Below, one piece after another: positions 15,866 through 25,047 of a stretch of DNA of 64,000 bases (position 1 is its first letter; each line of letters begins with the position of its first letter). The stretch is from UBA7803 sp036381275. GTDB taxonomy: Bacteria; Pseudomonadota; Gammaproteobacteria; Pseudomonadales; Azotimanducaceae. The notes beneath the pieces are model-generated. The model saw nothing but the letters and a program-made list of their open reading frames with translations, had not been told where the DNA came from and did no database searches. Made by a program: the position numbers and the translations under genes. The DNA lies in NCBI GenBank assembly GCA_036381275.1, contig DASVDC010000128.1:35264-99263 (forward strand). Direction: 5' to 3'.

Positions 15866-17086
15866 ATGGGCAGACGCCGCCGTCGCACCTTGCCGAAGTA
15901 CCTCGAGCGACATCCCCTGAACGGTTGCTACTATTACAAGAACCCCTCGATGCCTCAGAAGGCGAACCTCGGCACGGTGGAAGCCGACGCCGTCGACGTC
16001 GCCAATCGGCTCAATACCCAGTTCGAGCGCGACCGGTCGAGGCGCGACGCCATCGCCCGAGCCAGTGAGCGACTCGACGGTGTGCGTTTCGAGCCAGCCT
16101 TCACCGCGTTCGTCGAGAAATACATCCGGGACTATCGCCTCAAGTCCAGCACCGCCGCTCGCCTTCGGCAGCGCCGCGATCGACTCAACGCGCACTTGGG
16201 CAACACCAGCCTGTCGCTGGTGGACACCCAGGCGCTGCGGGAGGTGATCGCCTCATCCAGCCAATTCGAGCAGACGAAGCTGCGGACGCTGCTGTCCCGA
16301 TTCTTCCAGTACGCGATTTCGGTAGGCGCCTATCCCGGTTCTTTCGCGAATCCGGTCGACAACCTCTACGTCGACCCGAATCCTCCCAAGCGGCGAACGC
16401 GAATGACCCTGGCGCAGTTTCGAGCGATCCACGACGCGGCCCCTGAATGGCTGCAGTGGTTGATGACGCTCGGTATCCATCTGGCGCTGCGACGCGTCGA
16501 CCTGGTGAATCTACGCTTCGACGACATCGCCGGTGACCGGATCGTCAGTCCGATCCGCAAGACCGACAGCGACGCCCGCGGCAGCGAGTCGATCAGCGTC
16601 GACTTTCCGATCCATCGCGACGTTCGTGCGGTATTGATCAAGGCTCGGCGCTCGAGCCTCGCGAACGGCCGCTGCCCATTCATCATCCACCGCACGCCGG
16701 ACAGAAAGACCAAGCGCGCCGCGGACGCGATGCGGCTCGGGCGCATGGAACATCCGGCTCAGGTTCTTCCCGAGTATGCGAGCAAGGCCTTCGCGAAGGC
16801 TCGAGCCCTCGCAACCGAGAGGACGACCCACTTCGCCGGCCTCGAAGAGCGGGACATGCCTACGCTGCACGAGATCCGGGCGCTCTCGTCGTACCTGTAC
16901 GCGGTGGCGGGTTACGACGTCGATGCGGTGCAAGACCTGATGGCCCACACCGATCCGGACATGACGCGGGCGTATCAGAAGGGGCATGCCCGCAAGGTCG
17001 TTCGGGTCGAGATGATACTGCCGTTCGGCATTCGCGACCCGGACCCGGAGATTCGGGAGGCCCGGGCGCGCTACGCCGTCGCCTAG
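15866..17086 (+). CDS. int: Lambda-type tyrosine recombinase (integrase)
   Basis: A 406-residue site-specific recombinase. The N-terminus MGRRRRRTLPKYLERHPL recalls the arm-binding domain of lambda Int. Catalytic residues are R210 (LALRRVDL), a lysine near 232, H335 and R338 (HEIRALSSYLY), H361 (LMAHTDPD) and the nucleophile Y370 (MTRAYQKG), all in the lambda order. GGAGG precedes the ATG. The stop lies 71 bases from tRNA-Gly, the usual target of such enzymes. No excisionase, repressor or structural genes are present, so this looks like the residue of a decayed element that kept an SOS-controlled integrase. Whether it is still active is not shown. Confidence 0.93.
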   Translation: MGRRRRRTLPKYLERHPLNGCYYYKNPSMPQKANLGTVEADAVDVANRLNTQFERDRSRRDAIARASERLDGVRFEPAFTAFVEKYIRDYRLKSSTAARLRQRRDRLNAHLGNTSLSLVDTQALREVIASSSQFEQTKLRTLLSRFFQYAISVGAYPGSFANPVDNLYVDPNPPKRRTRMTLAQFRAIHDAAPEWLQWLMTLGIHLALRRVDLVNLRFDDIAGDRIVSPIRKTDSDARGSESISVDFPIHRDVRAVLIKARRSSLANGRCPFIIHRTPDRKTKRAADAMRLGRMEHPAQVLPEYASKAFAKARALATERTTHFAGLEERDMPTLHEIRALSSYLYAVAGYDVDAVQDLMAHTDPDMTRAYQKGHARKVVRVEMILPFGIRDPDPEIREARARYAVA

Positions 17087-17113
17087 AGAGTTTTCTCTAA
17101 GAATTCTCTAAGA
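17084..17113 (+). repeat. Hairpin and direct repeats between integrase and tRNA-Gly
   Basis: TAGAGA (17084-17089, including the int stop codon) pairs with TCTCTA (17094-17099) across a 4-base loop. The decamer TTCTCTAAGA then occurs twice, at 17093-17102 and 17104-17113, spaced by one base. It may serve as terminator or as integrase arm/core sites near the attachment point; undecided. Confidence 0.5.
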
Positions 17114-17157
17114 GCACGACCCAGATGCGTCTTAAGCTATTGAAAATAAAGGGGATT

Positions 17158-17233
<76 letters not shown>

Positions 17234-17419
17234 GTGGGGAGCGTATTGTGCCCAATGCGGTAGGAAATACAAGCGCCTGCCGCCCCTTCGAAGACCGCTC
17301 CGCTGGCGGCGCCGGATAGCCCGCACGGAGTCCTGTCCGACCGCCCTCGCCGCCCGATTGCTCCCGCCGCCCGCGCGGTCTAGTTTGATCGTCCACACCC
17401 GGGAGCGAGGGGCACGACC

Positions 17420-17839
17420 ATGGATGCTTTCGCGAGCGCGAAGGGGTTCTTTCAGGCCTGTGAGGCGCCCGAAGGTTGGTCAGGGTGCCGGCAGTACGTC
17501 GCTGACGGCGCCACCTTCAGTGCGCAGGCGGATCCGTTAACGGACGTGCGCACGGTGGAAGCGTACTGCGAGTGGATGAAACAGTTCGGCACCGTCATCG
17601 CTCCGGGGGCCACCTACGATCTGCACAGCGCGAGCTTCGACGAGCGAACCCGCACGGCCGTGTTCTTCGCGACCTTCCACGCGAAGCACTCCGGTGAGGG
17701 AGGACCGATGCCGCCCACCGGCCGCGAAACCCACACCGACTACGTGTACGTTCTGCAGATGAACGACGCCGGCCAGGTCGCGCAGATGACGAAGATCTGG
17801 AACGCCAATTGGGCGATGCGGGAGCTCGGCTGGCTCTGA
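17420..17839 (+). CDS. Nuclear transport factor 2-like (SnoaL-type) protein
   Basis: A 139-residue compact alpha+beta-barrel protein of the NTF2-like superfamily (limonene epoxide hydrolase/SnoaL fold). The pattern is an N-terminal helical pair (FASAKGFFQACEAPEGW), a conserved aromatic (YVADGATFSAQADPL), and the C-terminal strand repeat YVYVLQMNDAGQVAQMTKIW. A GAGG site precedes the ATG. Such domains serve as enzymes, binding proteins or toxin-immunity folds, so a specific role cannot be given. Confidence 0.85.
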   Translation: MDAFASAKGFFQACEAPEGWSGCRQYVADGATFSAQADPLTDVRTVEAYCEWMKQFGTVIAPGATYDLHSASFDERTRTAVFFATFHAKHSGEGGPMPPTGRETHTDYVYVLQMNDAGQVAQMTKIWNANWAMRELGWL

Positions 17840-18004
17840 TCCGGCACGCGCCGCTGCGCTGATCCCCTGCGCGAGGTCACGACCCGAGCGGGCCCGACGC
17901 GTCCGTGCGGCGCCCGCGGCTCGGCACGCCCCCGACCTGCTACAATCGCCGCCGGTCGCGCGCGCGGCCAACCGGAGCCGATCGCCACGGGAGGGGGAGT
18001 CGTC

Positions 18005-19531
18005 GTGAGCGCCGCGACCTGGACCATCGTTGCCTATCTGACCGTCGTCACGCTGCTCGGCGTCTATCTCACGCGCCGCAACCGCAGCTCCGCCGACTGG
18101 GCCACCGCCAGCGGCGGTATGGGCGTCTGGATGATCGCCGCCGGCATCGCCGGCACCCGCATCGGCGGCGCGGGCTCGTACGGCGTCGCCGGCGACGTGA
18201 TGAGTAGCGGCATCTGGAACGTCTGGTACGGCATCAACACGTTCTTCGCGTTGGCGTTGGTCGGCTTGTTCTTCGCGGTGCCCTACCGCCGCCTCGGGCT
18301 CACCACCATCGGCGAGCTGTTCGTGCGCCGCTTCGGCCGTGCCCGCGGCGCGGTGCTGACGAGTCTCTGCGTGCAGACCGAATACCTGGTGGTGAACGTG
18401 ATTGAGCCGCTGCTGATCGGCGTGATCGTCAGCAACGTCACCGGGATCCCGCTGTGGGCCGGGATCCTGATCGGCGCGTTCGTGATCATCTCCGCCACCG
18501 CTTCCTCGGGTCTCCGGGGCACCGCGCTCACCAACATCATCCACTGCGCCGTGATCATCGGCGGCCTTGGGCTCGTCGCCTGGGCCGGTATGGCGCAGAT
18601 GGGCGGCTGGGCCGAGGTCGCCGAACGCGTCGACGCGCAGCTCGCCGCGGCGGGTACCGATGCGGCGAGCTGGTGGAGCTTCGTCGGCCTCGGCTGGTTC
18701 CCGATCATCGCGATGTTCTTCAGCGCGACGATTCACACCCCGGCCGCGTCCGTGTACGTCAACTACTCGAGCTCGGCGCGGCACGAGAGCATGCTCGTGC
18801 CGTCGTTCCTGCTCGCCGGCGTGCTCGCCGCGGCGATGCCGTTTCTCGCCGCCTTGATCGGTATGGAAGCGCTGGCCCGCTATGGCCCCGACGCCGGCAT
18901 TGCCGGCTACGCCAGCGTCACGCAGATCGCGCTCGACACCGGCCCGCTGATCGGCGGCGTGGCGCTCGCGGCGGTGCTCGCCGCGCTGATCTCCTCCGGC
19001 GCCCCGATCCTGCTGGCCAGCTCGACGATGTTCGTCAACGACTGGATCCCCGGCTCCGAGCGATTCTCCTCGTCGCAGAAACTGCGCGCGTACCGCTTGA
19101 CGTCGGTGATCTACGGTCTGCTCGCCGCGGCCATCGCCAGCGTGTTCGGCTACTTCCTCGGCACCGCCTCGGTGCTCGAATGGCTGCTGCTCGGGTTCGC
19201 GATGGTGGTCCCGCCGGCGATCGCGATCGGCTACGTGTTCTACGTCCCCTCCACCACCGAGGCGGGCGTCTTCTGGGGCATCGCCAGCGGTTACGGGCTC
19301 GGGCTCGCCGCGTGGGCCGTGAACGAGACGCTCCTCGGGCTGGAGGTGGACGTGGCGTCCTACTTCACGACGCTCGTCCCGCTGGTGGTGATCCCGGCGG
19401 TGTCCGCGCTGACCCGCAGCGCCGGTCCGGACCCTCTCGCCGAGCCCTTCTATCGCCGCCTGCGCACCCCGGCCGAGCGGCCGGATGCCGGTCTGCTGCC
19501 GACGGCCGCCGATGCGCCCCGTGGGCATTGA
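18005..19531 (+). CDS. Sodium:solute symporter family transporter
   Basis: A 508-residue SSS-family (LeuT fold) inner-membrane Na+/solute symporter with about 13 predicted helices. The N-terminal IVAYLTVVTLLGVYLTRRNRS and the following TASGGMGVWMIAAGIAGTRIGG resemble sodium-binding helix 1. The start is GTG at 18005 with a GGAGGGGG site upstream. Substrates in this family include sugars, amino acids, iodide, carboxylates and sialic acids. A nonulosonate cassette follows at 19667 on the same strand, so uptake of a related sugar is conceivable, but there is a 136-base gap and the residues that set specificity are not readable. Confidence 0.88.
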   Translation: MSAATWTIVAYLTVVTLLGVYLTRRNRSSADWATASGGMGVWMIAAGIAGTRIGGAGSYGVAGDVMSSGIWNVWYGINTFFALALVGLFFAVPYRRLGLTTIGELFVRRFGRARGAVLTSLCVQTEYLVVNVIEPLLIGVIVSNVTGIPLWAGILIGAFVIISATASSGLRGTALTNIIHCAVIIGGLGLVAWAGMAQMGGWAEVAERVDAQLAAAGTDAASWWSFVGLGWFPIIAMFFSATIHTPAASVYVNYSSSARHESMLVPSFLLAGVLAAAMPFLAALIGMEALARYGPDAGIAGYASVTQIALDTGPLIGGVALAAVLAALISSGAPILLASSTMFVNDWIPGSERFSSSQKLRAYRLTSVIYGLLAAAIASVFGYFLGTASVLEWLLLGFAMVVPPAIAIGYVFYVPSTTEAGVFWGIASGYGLGLAAWAVNETLLGLEVDVASYFTTLVPLVVIPAVSALTRSAGPDPLAEPFYRRLRTPAERPDAGLLPTAADAPRGH

Positions 19532-19548
19532 GGGGTGCGCCCCGTCGA

Positions 19549-19584
19549 AGGCATGAAATCTGCAGCAGGCATGGAATCTGCAAC
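19549..19584. repeat. 18-base tandem duplication
   Basis: Two adjacent copies starting AGGCATGAAATCTGC (19549-19566) and AGGCATGGAATCTGC (19567-19584) differ at two positions. They lie between the transporter stop and the next gene. No function is evident. Confidence 0.6.
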
Positions 19585-19666
19585 GACGGCGGCAGACAAT
19601 GGCGCCCCGAGAGGCAGTCGGCACCGAACCGACTGATTTGCCCGGCGGGCAGACACTAAGGGACTG

Positions 19667-21070
19667 ATGAGACCATCCACACTGTTCGTACCGGTGGAGA
19701 GCCGCGTCCGCGAGTTGGACGCAAAGGTGCTGCTGTCGGCGGTTGCCGCCGAGCGCGGCTTCCCGGTGGTGATGGGCTCCCGCCAGGAGCTGAATTTCGC
19801 GATCCCCCGGATGCCGCAGGGCGTGTTCTTCGCGAAGAGCATGCGCTTCACCAGCGATCTGATGACCGGCCTGCTCCAGGGACTCGGCCATCACATCGTC
19901 GCGACCGACGAGGAGAGCCTCGTACGCTTCTCCTCCCCCGAGTATTACGGCTGGCGCTTCTCCCCGGGCACGTTCCGGCCGCTGCGCCATCTGTTCGCGT
20001 GGGGGGAAGACGACGCCGCGCTGTTCCGCTCCTATCCGGGCCGCAGCGAGTCCACCGCCGTCCACGTCACCGGCAACCCGCGGGTCGACCTGCTGCGCGA
20101 GGACGTGCGCGGCATCTTCCAGCCGGAGGCGGACGAGCTGCGGCGCCGGCATGGCCGGTTCATCCTGATCAACACGAACTTTCCGTTCGTGAATGCGTTC
20201 GTGAAGGAGCTGAACCTGATCCTGCGGAGCGGCGGCGAGCCCCGGGTGAGCCGCACCGGCCACGGCATGAGTCTCGAGTTCGCGCTCGGCATGGAACGCC
20301 ACGTCCAGGCGATCTTCCAGGCGTTCGCGGACCTGATGCCGAAGCTCTCGCGCGCGTTCCCGGACCATACCGTGGTGCTGCGCCCTCACCCGTCCGAGGA
20401 TCACGACGTGTGGCGCCGGATCACCGCCGGACTCGACAACGTGCAGGTGCTGCACGACGGCAACGTGGTGCCGTGGCTGATGGCGTGCGACGTGCTGCTG
20501 CACAACGGCTGTACCACCGCGGTGGAGGGTGCGCTGCTCGGCACGCCGGCAATCGCGTACCGTCCTGTACAGGCTGCCTGCTACGACTACCACCTGCCGA
20601 ACAATCTGAGCGTGCAGACCTTCACCGAGGACGCGACGCTCGATGCGATCGCCGAGGTACTGAGCGGCCGCAGCCGCGGCATCGCGGCCGACGAGCGTAA
20701 GCGTGTGCTGTCGCCGCACATTGCGCTGCAGCCGGAGAAGCTGGCCGCCGAGCGCATCGTCGACGTGCTTGAAGCGGACGGCTACCTCGAGCGCAGCCCC
20801 GCACGGCCGAACCGGCTCCGCCGTCTGCGCAGTTGGGTGGTCACCCAGGTGCGCACCGGCGTGAAACGCTTCAACCGGCTGCGCCCGAACCACCGCAACA
20901 GCCTCGCGTACCTGCGGCACCGGTTCCCGCCGCTGACCACCGAAGACGTGGAGAATCGGCTGCAGTCGCTGCGCGAGCGGCTGCATCGATTCGACGGCAT
21001 CCGGGCTCGGCCGGTGGGGCCGGACCTGTTCGCGATCGAGCGCGCCGGCCTGCGGGTACCGGAATCGTGA
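19667..21070 (+). CDS. Surface carbohydrate biosynthesis protein (CDP-glycerol/GT-B-like fold)
   Basis: A 467-residue cytoplasmic protein resembling the 'surface carbohydrate biosynthesis' family of GT-B-like proteins that precede nonulosonate genes. Visible blocks are VLRPHPSEDHDVW, LMACDVLLHNGCTTAVEGALLGTPAIAYRP (donor-binding-like) and the DGYLERS tail before a basic 90-residue C-terminal extension. A TAAGGGA site precedes the ATG. It overlaps the next gene (GTGA) and so is likely coupled to CMP-sugar synthesis. Its transfer reaction is not established, and the identification is from pattern recognition. Confidence 0.75.
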   Translation: MRPSTLFVPVESRVRELDAKVLLSAVAAERGFPVVMGSRQELNFAIPRMPQGVFFAKSMRFTSDLMTGLLQGLGHHIVATDEESLVRFSSPEYYGWRFSPGTFRPLRHLFAWGEDDAALFRSYPGRSESTAVHVTGNPRVDLLREDVRGIFQPEADELRRRHGRFILINTNFPFVNAFVKELNLILRSGGEPRVSRTGHGMSLEFALGMERHVQAIFQAFADLMPKLSRAFPDHTVVLRPHPSEDHDVWRRITAGLDNVQVLHDGNVVPWLMACDVLLHNGCTTAVEGALLGTPAIAYRPVQAACYDYHLPNNLSVQTFTEDATLDAIAEVLSGRSRGIAADERKRVLSPHIALQPEKLAAERIVDVLEADGYLERSPARPNRLRRLRSWVVTQVRTGVKRFNRLRPNHRNSLAYLRHRFPPLTTEDVENRLQSLRERLHRFDGIRARPVGPDLFAIERAGLRVPES

Positions 21071-21804
21071 ACGACGCCGCAATGAAGCCGGAACGCCCGC
21101 CGCGCGGCGTGCTGGCGCTGATCCCGGCACGCAGCGGCTCGAAGTCGGTGCCGCACAAGAACATCCGCCCGTTCGCGGGCAAGCCGATGCTCGCGCATTC
21201 CATCGAGCACGCGCACGCGGCGCGCTGCGTCGACCGGGTCATCGTCAGCACCGACAGCGAGCAGTACGCCGAGATCGCCCGGTCGTACGGCGCGGAAACC
21301 CCGTTCCTGCGCCCGGCCGAGCTCGCCGCCGACGACTCCACCGATCTCGTGGTGTTCCGCCATGCGCTCGACTGGCTCCGGGAGCACGAGCGGTGGCAAC
21401 CGGAGATCGTCGTGCACCTGCGGCCCACCTACCCGACGCGGAACCCAGCGGACATCGACCGGGTGGTGGATATCCTGCGCGCGGACGAGACGCTCGACTC
21501 GGTGCGCACGGTGGCGCCGGCGCCGGCGACGCCGTTCAAGATGTGGCTGCGCGGCGAGGACGGGCTGCTCACGCCGGTCGTCGACCGCGGCGACGAAGCG
21601 TACAACAGGCCGCGGCAGGCGCTGCCCCCGGTTTTTCTGCAGAACGCCTGCATCGACGCGGTGCGGTCGCGGGTGATTCTGGAGCAGCACTCCATGACCG
21701 GTCGGCGCATCTACGGCTACGTGCTCGACGAGAACCTGGACATCGACACTCCGGAGGATCTGGAAGTCGCACTGGCCAGCATGGAGACCCGTCGCGGGTC
21801 ATGA
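21067..21804 (+). CDS. Acylneuraminate cytidylyltransferase (NeuA-like)
   Basis: A 245-residue CMP-nonulosonate synthetase. The N-terminal nucleotidyltransferase signature LIPARSGSKSVPHKN (about residues 18-32) and VIVSTDSEQYAEIAR define the family; LRPTYPTRNPADID and DENLDIDTPEDLEVA are later blocks. It activates sialic-acid-like sugars with CTP. GTG at 21067 overlaps the previous stop; the in-frame ATG at 21082 is a possible alternative. It is translationally coupled with the flanking genes. Confidence 0.9.
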   Translation: MNDAAMKPERPPRGVLALIPARSGSKSVPHKNIRPFAGKPMLAHSIEHAHAARCVDRVIVSTDSEQYAEIARSYGAETPFLRPAELAADDSTDLVVFRHALDWLREHERWQPEIVVHLRPTYPTRNPADIDRVVDILRADETLDSVRTVAPAPATPFKMWLRGEDGLLTPVVDRGDEAYNRPRQALPPVFLQNACIDAVRSRVILEQHSMTGRRIYGYVLDENLDIDTPEDLEVALASMETRRGS

Positions 21805-23333
21805 CGAAGCAGGGAATTCCGATGCAGAACGCTCTTCAAAACGCCGCGTTCAACGGCTTGTTCATCTTCGAGATGGCGAACAACCACCAGGGCTCCGTGG
21901 CCCACGGTCGCCGCATCATCGACGCGATGGCCGACATCGCGTCGCGCCACGGCATCCGCGGCGCGGTGAAGTTCCAGTACCGTGATCTCGACACCTTCAT
22001 CCATCCCGACTATCGCGAGCGCGACGACGTCGCCCACATCCCGCGCTTCCTCAGCACGCGCCTCACGGACGACGACTTCCGGACGCTGATCGAGCACGTC
22101 CGGGGCTCTGGCCTCGTGCCCGTGGTCACGCCGTTCGACGAGGCATCGGTGCAGAAGTGCCTCGATCACGGCGTCGAGATCATCAAGATCGCCTCCTGCA
22201 GCGCCACCGACTGGCCGCTTCTCGAAGCGGTGGCGTCCACCGGCAAGCCGGTGATCGCGTCCACCGGCGGTGTGCCGGTTCACGACATCGACAAGCTGGT
22301 GAGCTTCTTCCAGCACCGCTCGGTGCGCTTCGCGCTGATGCATTGCGTGTCCATCTACCCGACGCCGAACGACTGCCTGCAGATGAGCTTCCTCGCGAAG
22401 ATGAAGAGCCGCTATCCGGGCGTCCCGATCGGCTATTCGGGCCACGAAGATCCGGACAACCGTGAGGTGGTCGTCGCCGCGATCGCGAAGGGTGCCGATC
22501 TGCTCGAGCGCCACGTCGGGGTCGCGACGGACACGATCACGCTGAACAAGTACTCGATGAACCCGCAGCAGACCGATGCCTGGGTGGCGGCGGCGCTCCG
22601 CGCCCGGGCGATCTGCGGTGACGGCGGGCCGAAGCAGGTCACCGAGGAAGAACGGGAATCGCTACGTTCGCTCGAGCGCGGCGTCTACGCGAGAAGGCCG
22701 ATCCGCGCCGGGCAACCGATCGAGCCGGGCGACGTGTTCTTCGCGATGCCGCGCCAGCCCGGGCAGCTCACCTCCGGCGAGTTCGGCCGTTACCGCGCCA
22801 CGTTCCACGCGTCCCGCGACTACGCGCCCGGCGAGGCGCTGACGGAACGTGCGAGTGACGACCCGGTGCTGGACGTGCGCGAGGCGCTGCACGACGCGAA
22901 GGGCATGCTGTACGAGGCCCAGATCAAAATCGGCGAGACGGATCAGGTCGAGCTCTCCCACCACTACGGCATGGAGCGGTTCCGCGAGGTCGGCGCCGTG
23001 TTCGTCCACGTGGTGAACCGCGAGTACTGCAAGAAGCTCGGCGTGATGCTGCCCGGTCAGCGCCATCCGGTGCACCGCCACCAGCGGAAGGAAGAGACCT
23101 TCCAACTGCTCTGGGGCGATCTGTCCGTGCAGCGGGACGGCGAGGTGTTCGATCTGCAGCCCGGTGACAAGCTGGTGATCGAGCGGGGAATGCCGCACGC
23201 GTTCTGGAGCCGCAACGGCGGCATCTTCGAGGAGATCTCCACCACCGACGTGCGCGGCGATTCGCTCTACGAGGACGCCGCGATCAACCGCCTGGATCCG
23301 ATGCAGCGGAAGACGTTCCTCGAATCCTGGTGA
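21801..23333 (+). CDS. NeuB-like nonulosonate synthase with SAF and C-terminal cupin
   Basis: A 510-residue phosphoenolpyruvate-dependent synthase of nonulosonic acids. Residues about 15-270 form the NeuB TIM barrel (FIFEMANNHQG, VKFQYRDLDTF, IASCSATDWPLL, STGGVPVHDI, PIGYSGHEDP, LERHVG). A SAF-type antifreeze domain follows (RSLERGVYARRPIRAGQPI, about 285-345). The extra tail (about 355-505) is a cupin (HPVHRHQRKEETFQLLWG, then GDKLVIERGMPHAFW), which may modify or epimerise the sugar. NeuB proteins of about 350 residues lack this tail. ATGA overlap with the cytidylyltransferase shows tight coupling. Confidence 0.9.
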   Translation: MTKQGIPMQNALQNAAFNGLFIFEMANNHQGSVAHGRRIIDAMADIASRHGIRGAVKFQYRDLDTFIHPDYRERDDVAHIPRFLSTRLTDDDFRTLIEHVRGSGLVPVVTPFDEASVQKCLDHGVEIIKIASCSATDWPLLEAVASTGKPVIASTGGVPVHDIDKLVSFFQHRSVRFALMHCVSIYPTPNDCLQMSFLAKMKSRYPGVPIGYSGHEDPDNREVVVAAIAKGADLLERHVGVATDTITLNKYSMNPQQTDAWVAAALRARAICGDGGPKQVTEEERESLRSLERGVYARRPIRAGQPIEPGDVFFAMPRQPGQLTSGEFGRYRATFHASRDYAPGEALTERASDDPVLDVREALHDAKGMLYEAQIKIGETDQVELSHHYGMERFREVGAVFVHVVNREYCKKLGVMLPGQRHPVHRHQRKEETFQLLWGDLSVQRDGEVFDLQPGDKLVIERGMPHAFWSRNGGIFEEISTTDVRGDSLYEDAAINRLDPMQRKTFLESW

Positions 23334-23349
23334 TGCGCGAAGTCGCGCA
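23334..23349. terminator. Possible shared hairpin between convergent genes
   Basis: TGCGCGA and TCGCGCA form a perfect 7-base inverted repeat around an AG, placed right at the end of the NeuB-like gene and before the convergent hydantoinase B stop. There is no T-tract, so intrinsic termination is uncertain. Confidence 0.35.
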
Positions 23350-23358
23350 GCCGGGCCG

Positions 23359-25047
23359 CTACGAGAGCTCGGCGCCGTAGCGCTCCCGCGCCGCCTGCGC
23401 CGAGACGAGCCCGGCCCGCAGATCCTCGGCGAGCCGCTCCGGCTCCCGCCGCGACGGATCGCCGATGCCGCCGCCCCCGGGCGTTTCCATCACCAGCACG
23501 TGCCCCCCCGGAACCTCGTCGCGGCCCTTGCCGCGGAGCACCGTTTGCCGGCCCTCCGCGTCGCGCAGGTAGACCCGACCCGGAGCGCCCGCGGCGCCGC
23601 CCTGCCGGCCTCGAGCCGGATGCTGCACCCGGTCGAACATCTTCGAAACCACGAACGGCGCACCGTCGCGGTGGCCGACCTCGATCACCTGGCCGAGGCC
23701 GCCGCGCAGCTCGCCCGGCCCGCCGGAGTCGATGCGGTACTCGCGCCGCCAGATCACGAGCGGCGTGGTCACCTCGTTCACCTCGGTGGGCGTGGTGCGT
23801 ACGCCCGACGGGAACGCGGTGGTGGAGAGCCCGTCCTTGCCCGGCCGCGCCCCGGTGCCGCCGTTGTAGATCGGGTTGGTCACGAACGGCACGTGCGCGT
23901 CGCCGCGCCCCTCGGCGTGGCCGCTGCGGAACACCGGATTCCAGATGCACGACGCGCCCTCCGCGGGCACCCGCCCCGGTAGTACCTGGTCGAGGCACCC
24001 GAGAATCACGTCCGGCAGCATCTGCCCGAGCGCGTGACGGGCCGATACCGCGCGCGGCGGACGGGCGTTCAGGATCGAGCCCTCCGGCGCGGTCACCCGG
24101 ATCGTGCGCAGCGAACCGGCGTTGTTGGGCACGTCGTTGCCCACCACGCAGCGCACGCCGAACGACGCGTAGGCTTCCGTGTACGGCATTGGGACGTTGA
24201 TGCCGTACGGCGACTCGGGCGACGTGCCGGCGAAATCCACCAGGATCCCGTCGCGCGCGATGACCAGGCGGCAAACCAGATCGATCGGCGTGTCGTAGCC
24301 GTCGACGCGCATGCGGTTCTCGTATTCGCCCGGCGGCAACGCGGCGATCTCGTCGAGCATGGCCTGCTCGGACAGCGCGAGGATCTCGCCGCCCGCCCGT
24401 TCGAGCCCGTCGAGACCGAAGTCGTCGAGCATCTCGACGAGCTGTGCCGCGCCACTGTCGTTGCACGCGGCGAGCGAGTACAGATCGCCCTCCGCCACCA
24501 CCGGATCGCGGACGTTGCGGGCGATGATCCGGAGCAGCGTCTCGTCCCGCCGGCCTTCGCGGAACAGATGCATGATCGGGATCTGCAGGCCTTCCTCGTA
24601 AAGGTCGTTGGCATCCGGGCCGAAGCCGCGCCCGCCGACGTCGGCGATGTGGCTGGTCGACGCGAACAAGGCGACGCACCGGCCGCGATGGTAGACGGGG
24701 GTCACCACCGTGAAGTCGTTCAGGTGTCCGGTCCCGTCCCAGGGGTCGTTGGTCAGCAGCACGTCGCCCGGCTTCAGGCTCTCGAGCGCATGGGCGCGCA
24801 GGAACTTGCCGACCGACGCCGCCATCGCGTTGACGTGACCCGGCGTACCGGTGACCGCCTGCGCGAGCATGCGCCCCTCGGTATCGAACACGCCGGCCGA
24901 CAGGTCGCCGGCTTCACGCACCACCGTCGAGAACGCGGTGCGCATCAGCGTCTGGGCCTGCTCCTCGACGATCGCGAGCAACCGGTTCCAGACGAGTTGG
25001 GTCTCCAGCCGGGCGAGCCCGGCCTTCGGATCGCGCTCGCGGTTCAC
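23359..25047 (-). CDS. Hydantoinase B/oxoprolinase family protein
   Basis: A 562-residue partner of hydantoinase A, forming an ATP-dependent cyclic amidase such as 5-oxoprolinase or N-methylhydantoinase. Visible family blocks are LETQLVWNRLLAIVEEQAQTLMRTAFS, SAGVFDTEGRMLAQ, DVLLTNDPWDGTGHLNDFTVV and the late ETPGGGGIGDP glycine loop. The start GTG at 25047 overlaps the A-gene stop (GTGA) and has a strong GGAGGA 10 bases upstream. It is convergent with the nonulosonate cassette. Confidence 0.93.
   Translation of the reverse strand: MNRERDPKAGLARLETQLVWNRLLAIVEEQAQTLMRTAFSTVVREAGDLSAGVFDTEGRMLAQAVTGTPGHVNAMAASVGKFLRAHALESLKPGDVLLTNDPWDGTGHLNDFTVVTPVYHRGRCVALFASTSHIADVGGRGFGPDANDLYEEGLQIPIMHLFREGRRDETLLRIIARNVRDPVVAEGDLYSLAACNDSGAAQLVEMLDDFGLDGLERAGGEILALSEQAMLDEIAALPPGEYENRMRVDGYDTPIDLVCRLVIARDGILVDFAGTSPESPYGINVPMPYTEAYASFGVRCVVGNDVPNNAGSLRTIRVTAPEGSILNARPPRAVSARHALGQMLPDVILGCLDQVLPGRVPAEGASCIWNPVFRSGHAEGRGDAHVPFVTNPIYNGGTGARPGKDGLSTTAFPSGVRTTPTEVNEVTTPLVIWRREYRIDSGGPGELRGGLGQVIEVGHRDGAPFVVSKMFDRVQHPARGRQGGAAGAPGRVYLRDAEGRQTVLRGKGRDEVPGGHVLVMETPGGGGIGDPSRREPERLAEDLRAGLVSAQAARERYGAELS

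Noticed and set aside
19532..19543. Intrinsic terminator after the SSS transporter
   Set aside because: GGGG-TGCG-CCCC is too short a stem and lacks a T-tract.
17537..21130. Minus-strand open frame of 1197 codons
   Set aside because: It lies antisense to four well-supported genes, has no domains, and its composition is typical of GC-rich antisense frames.
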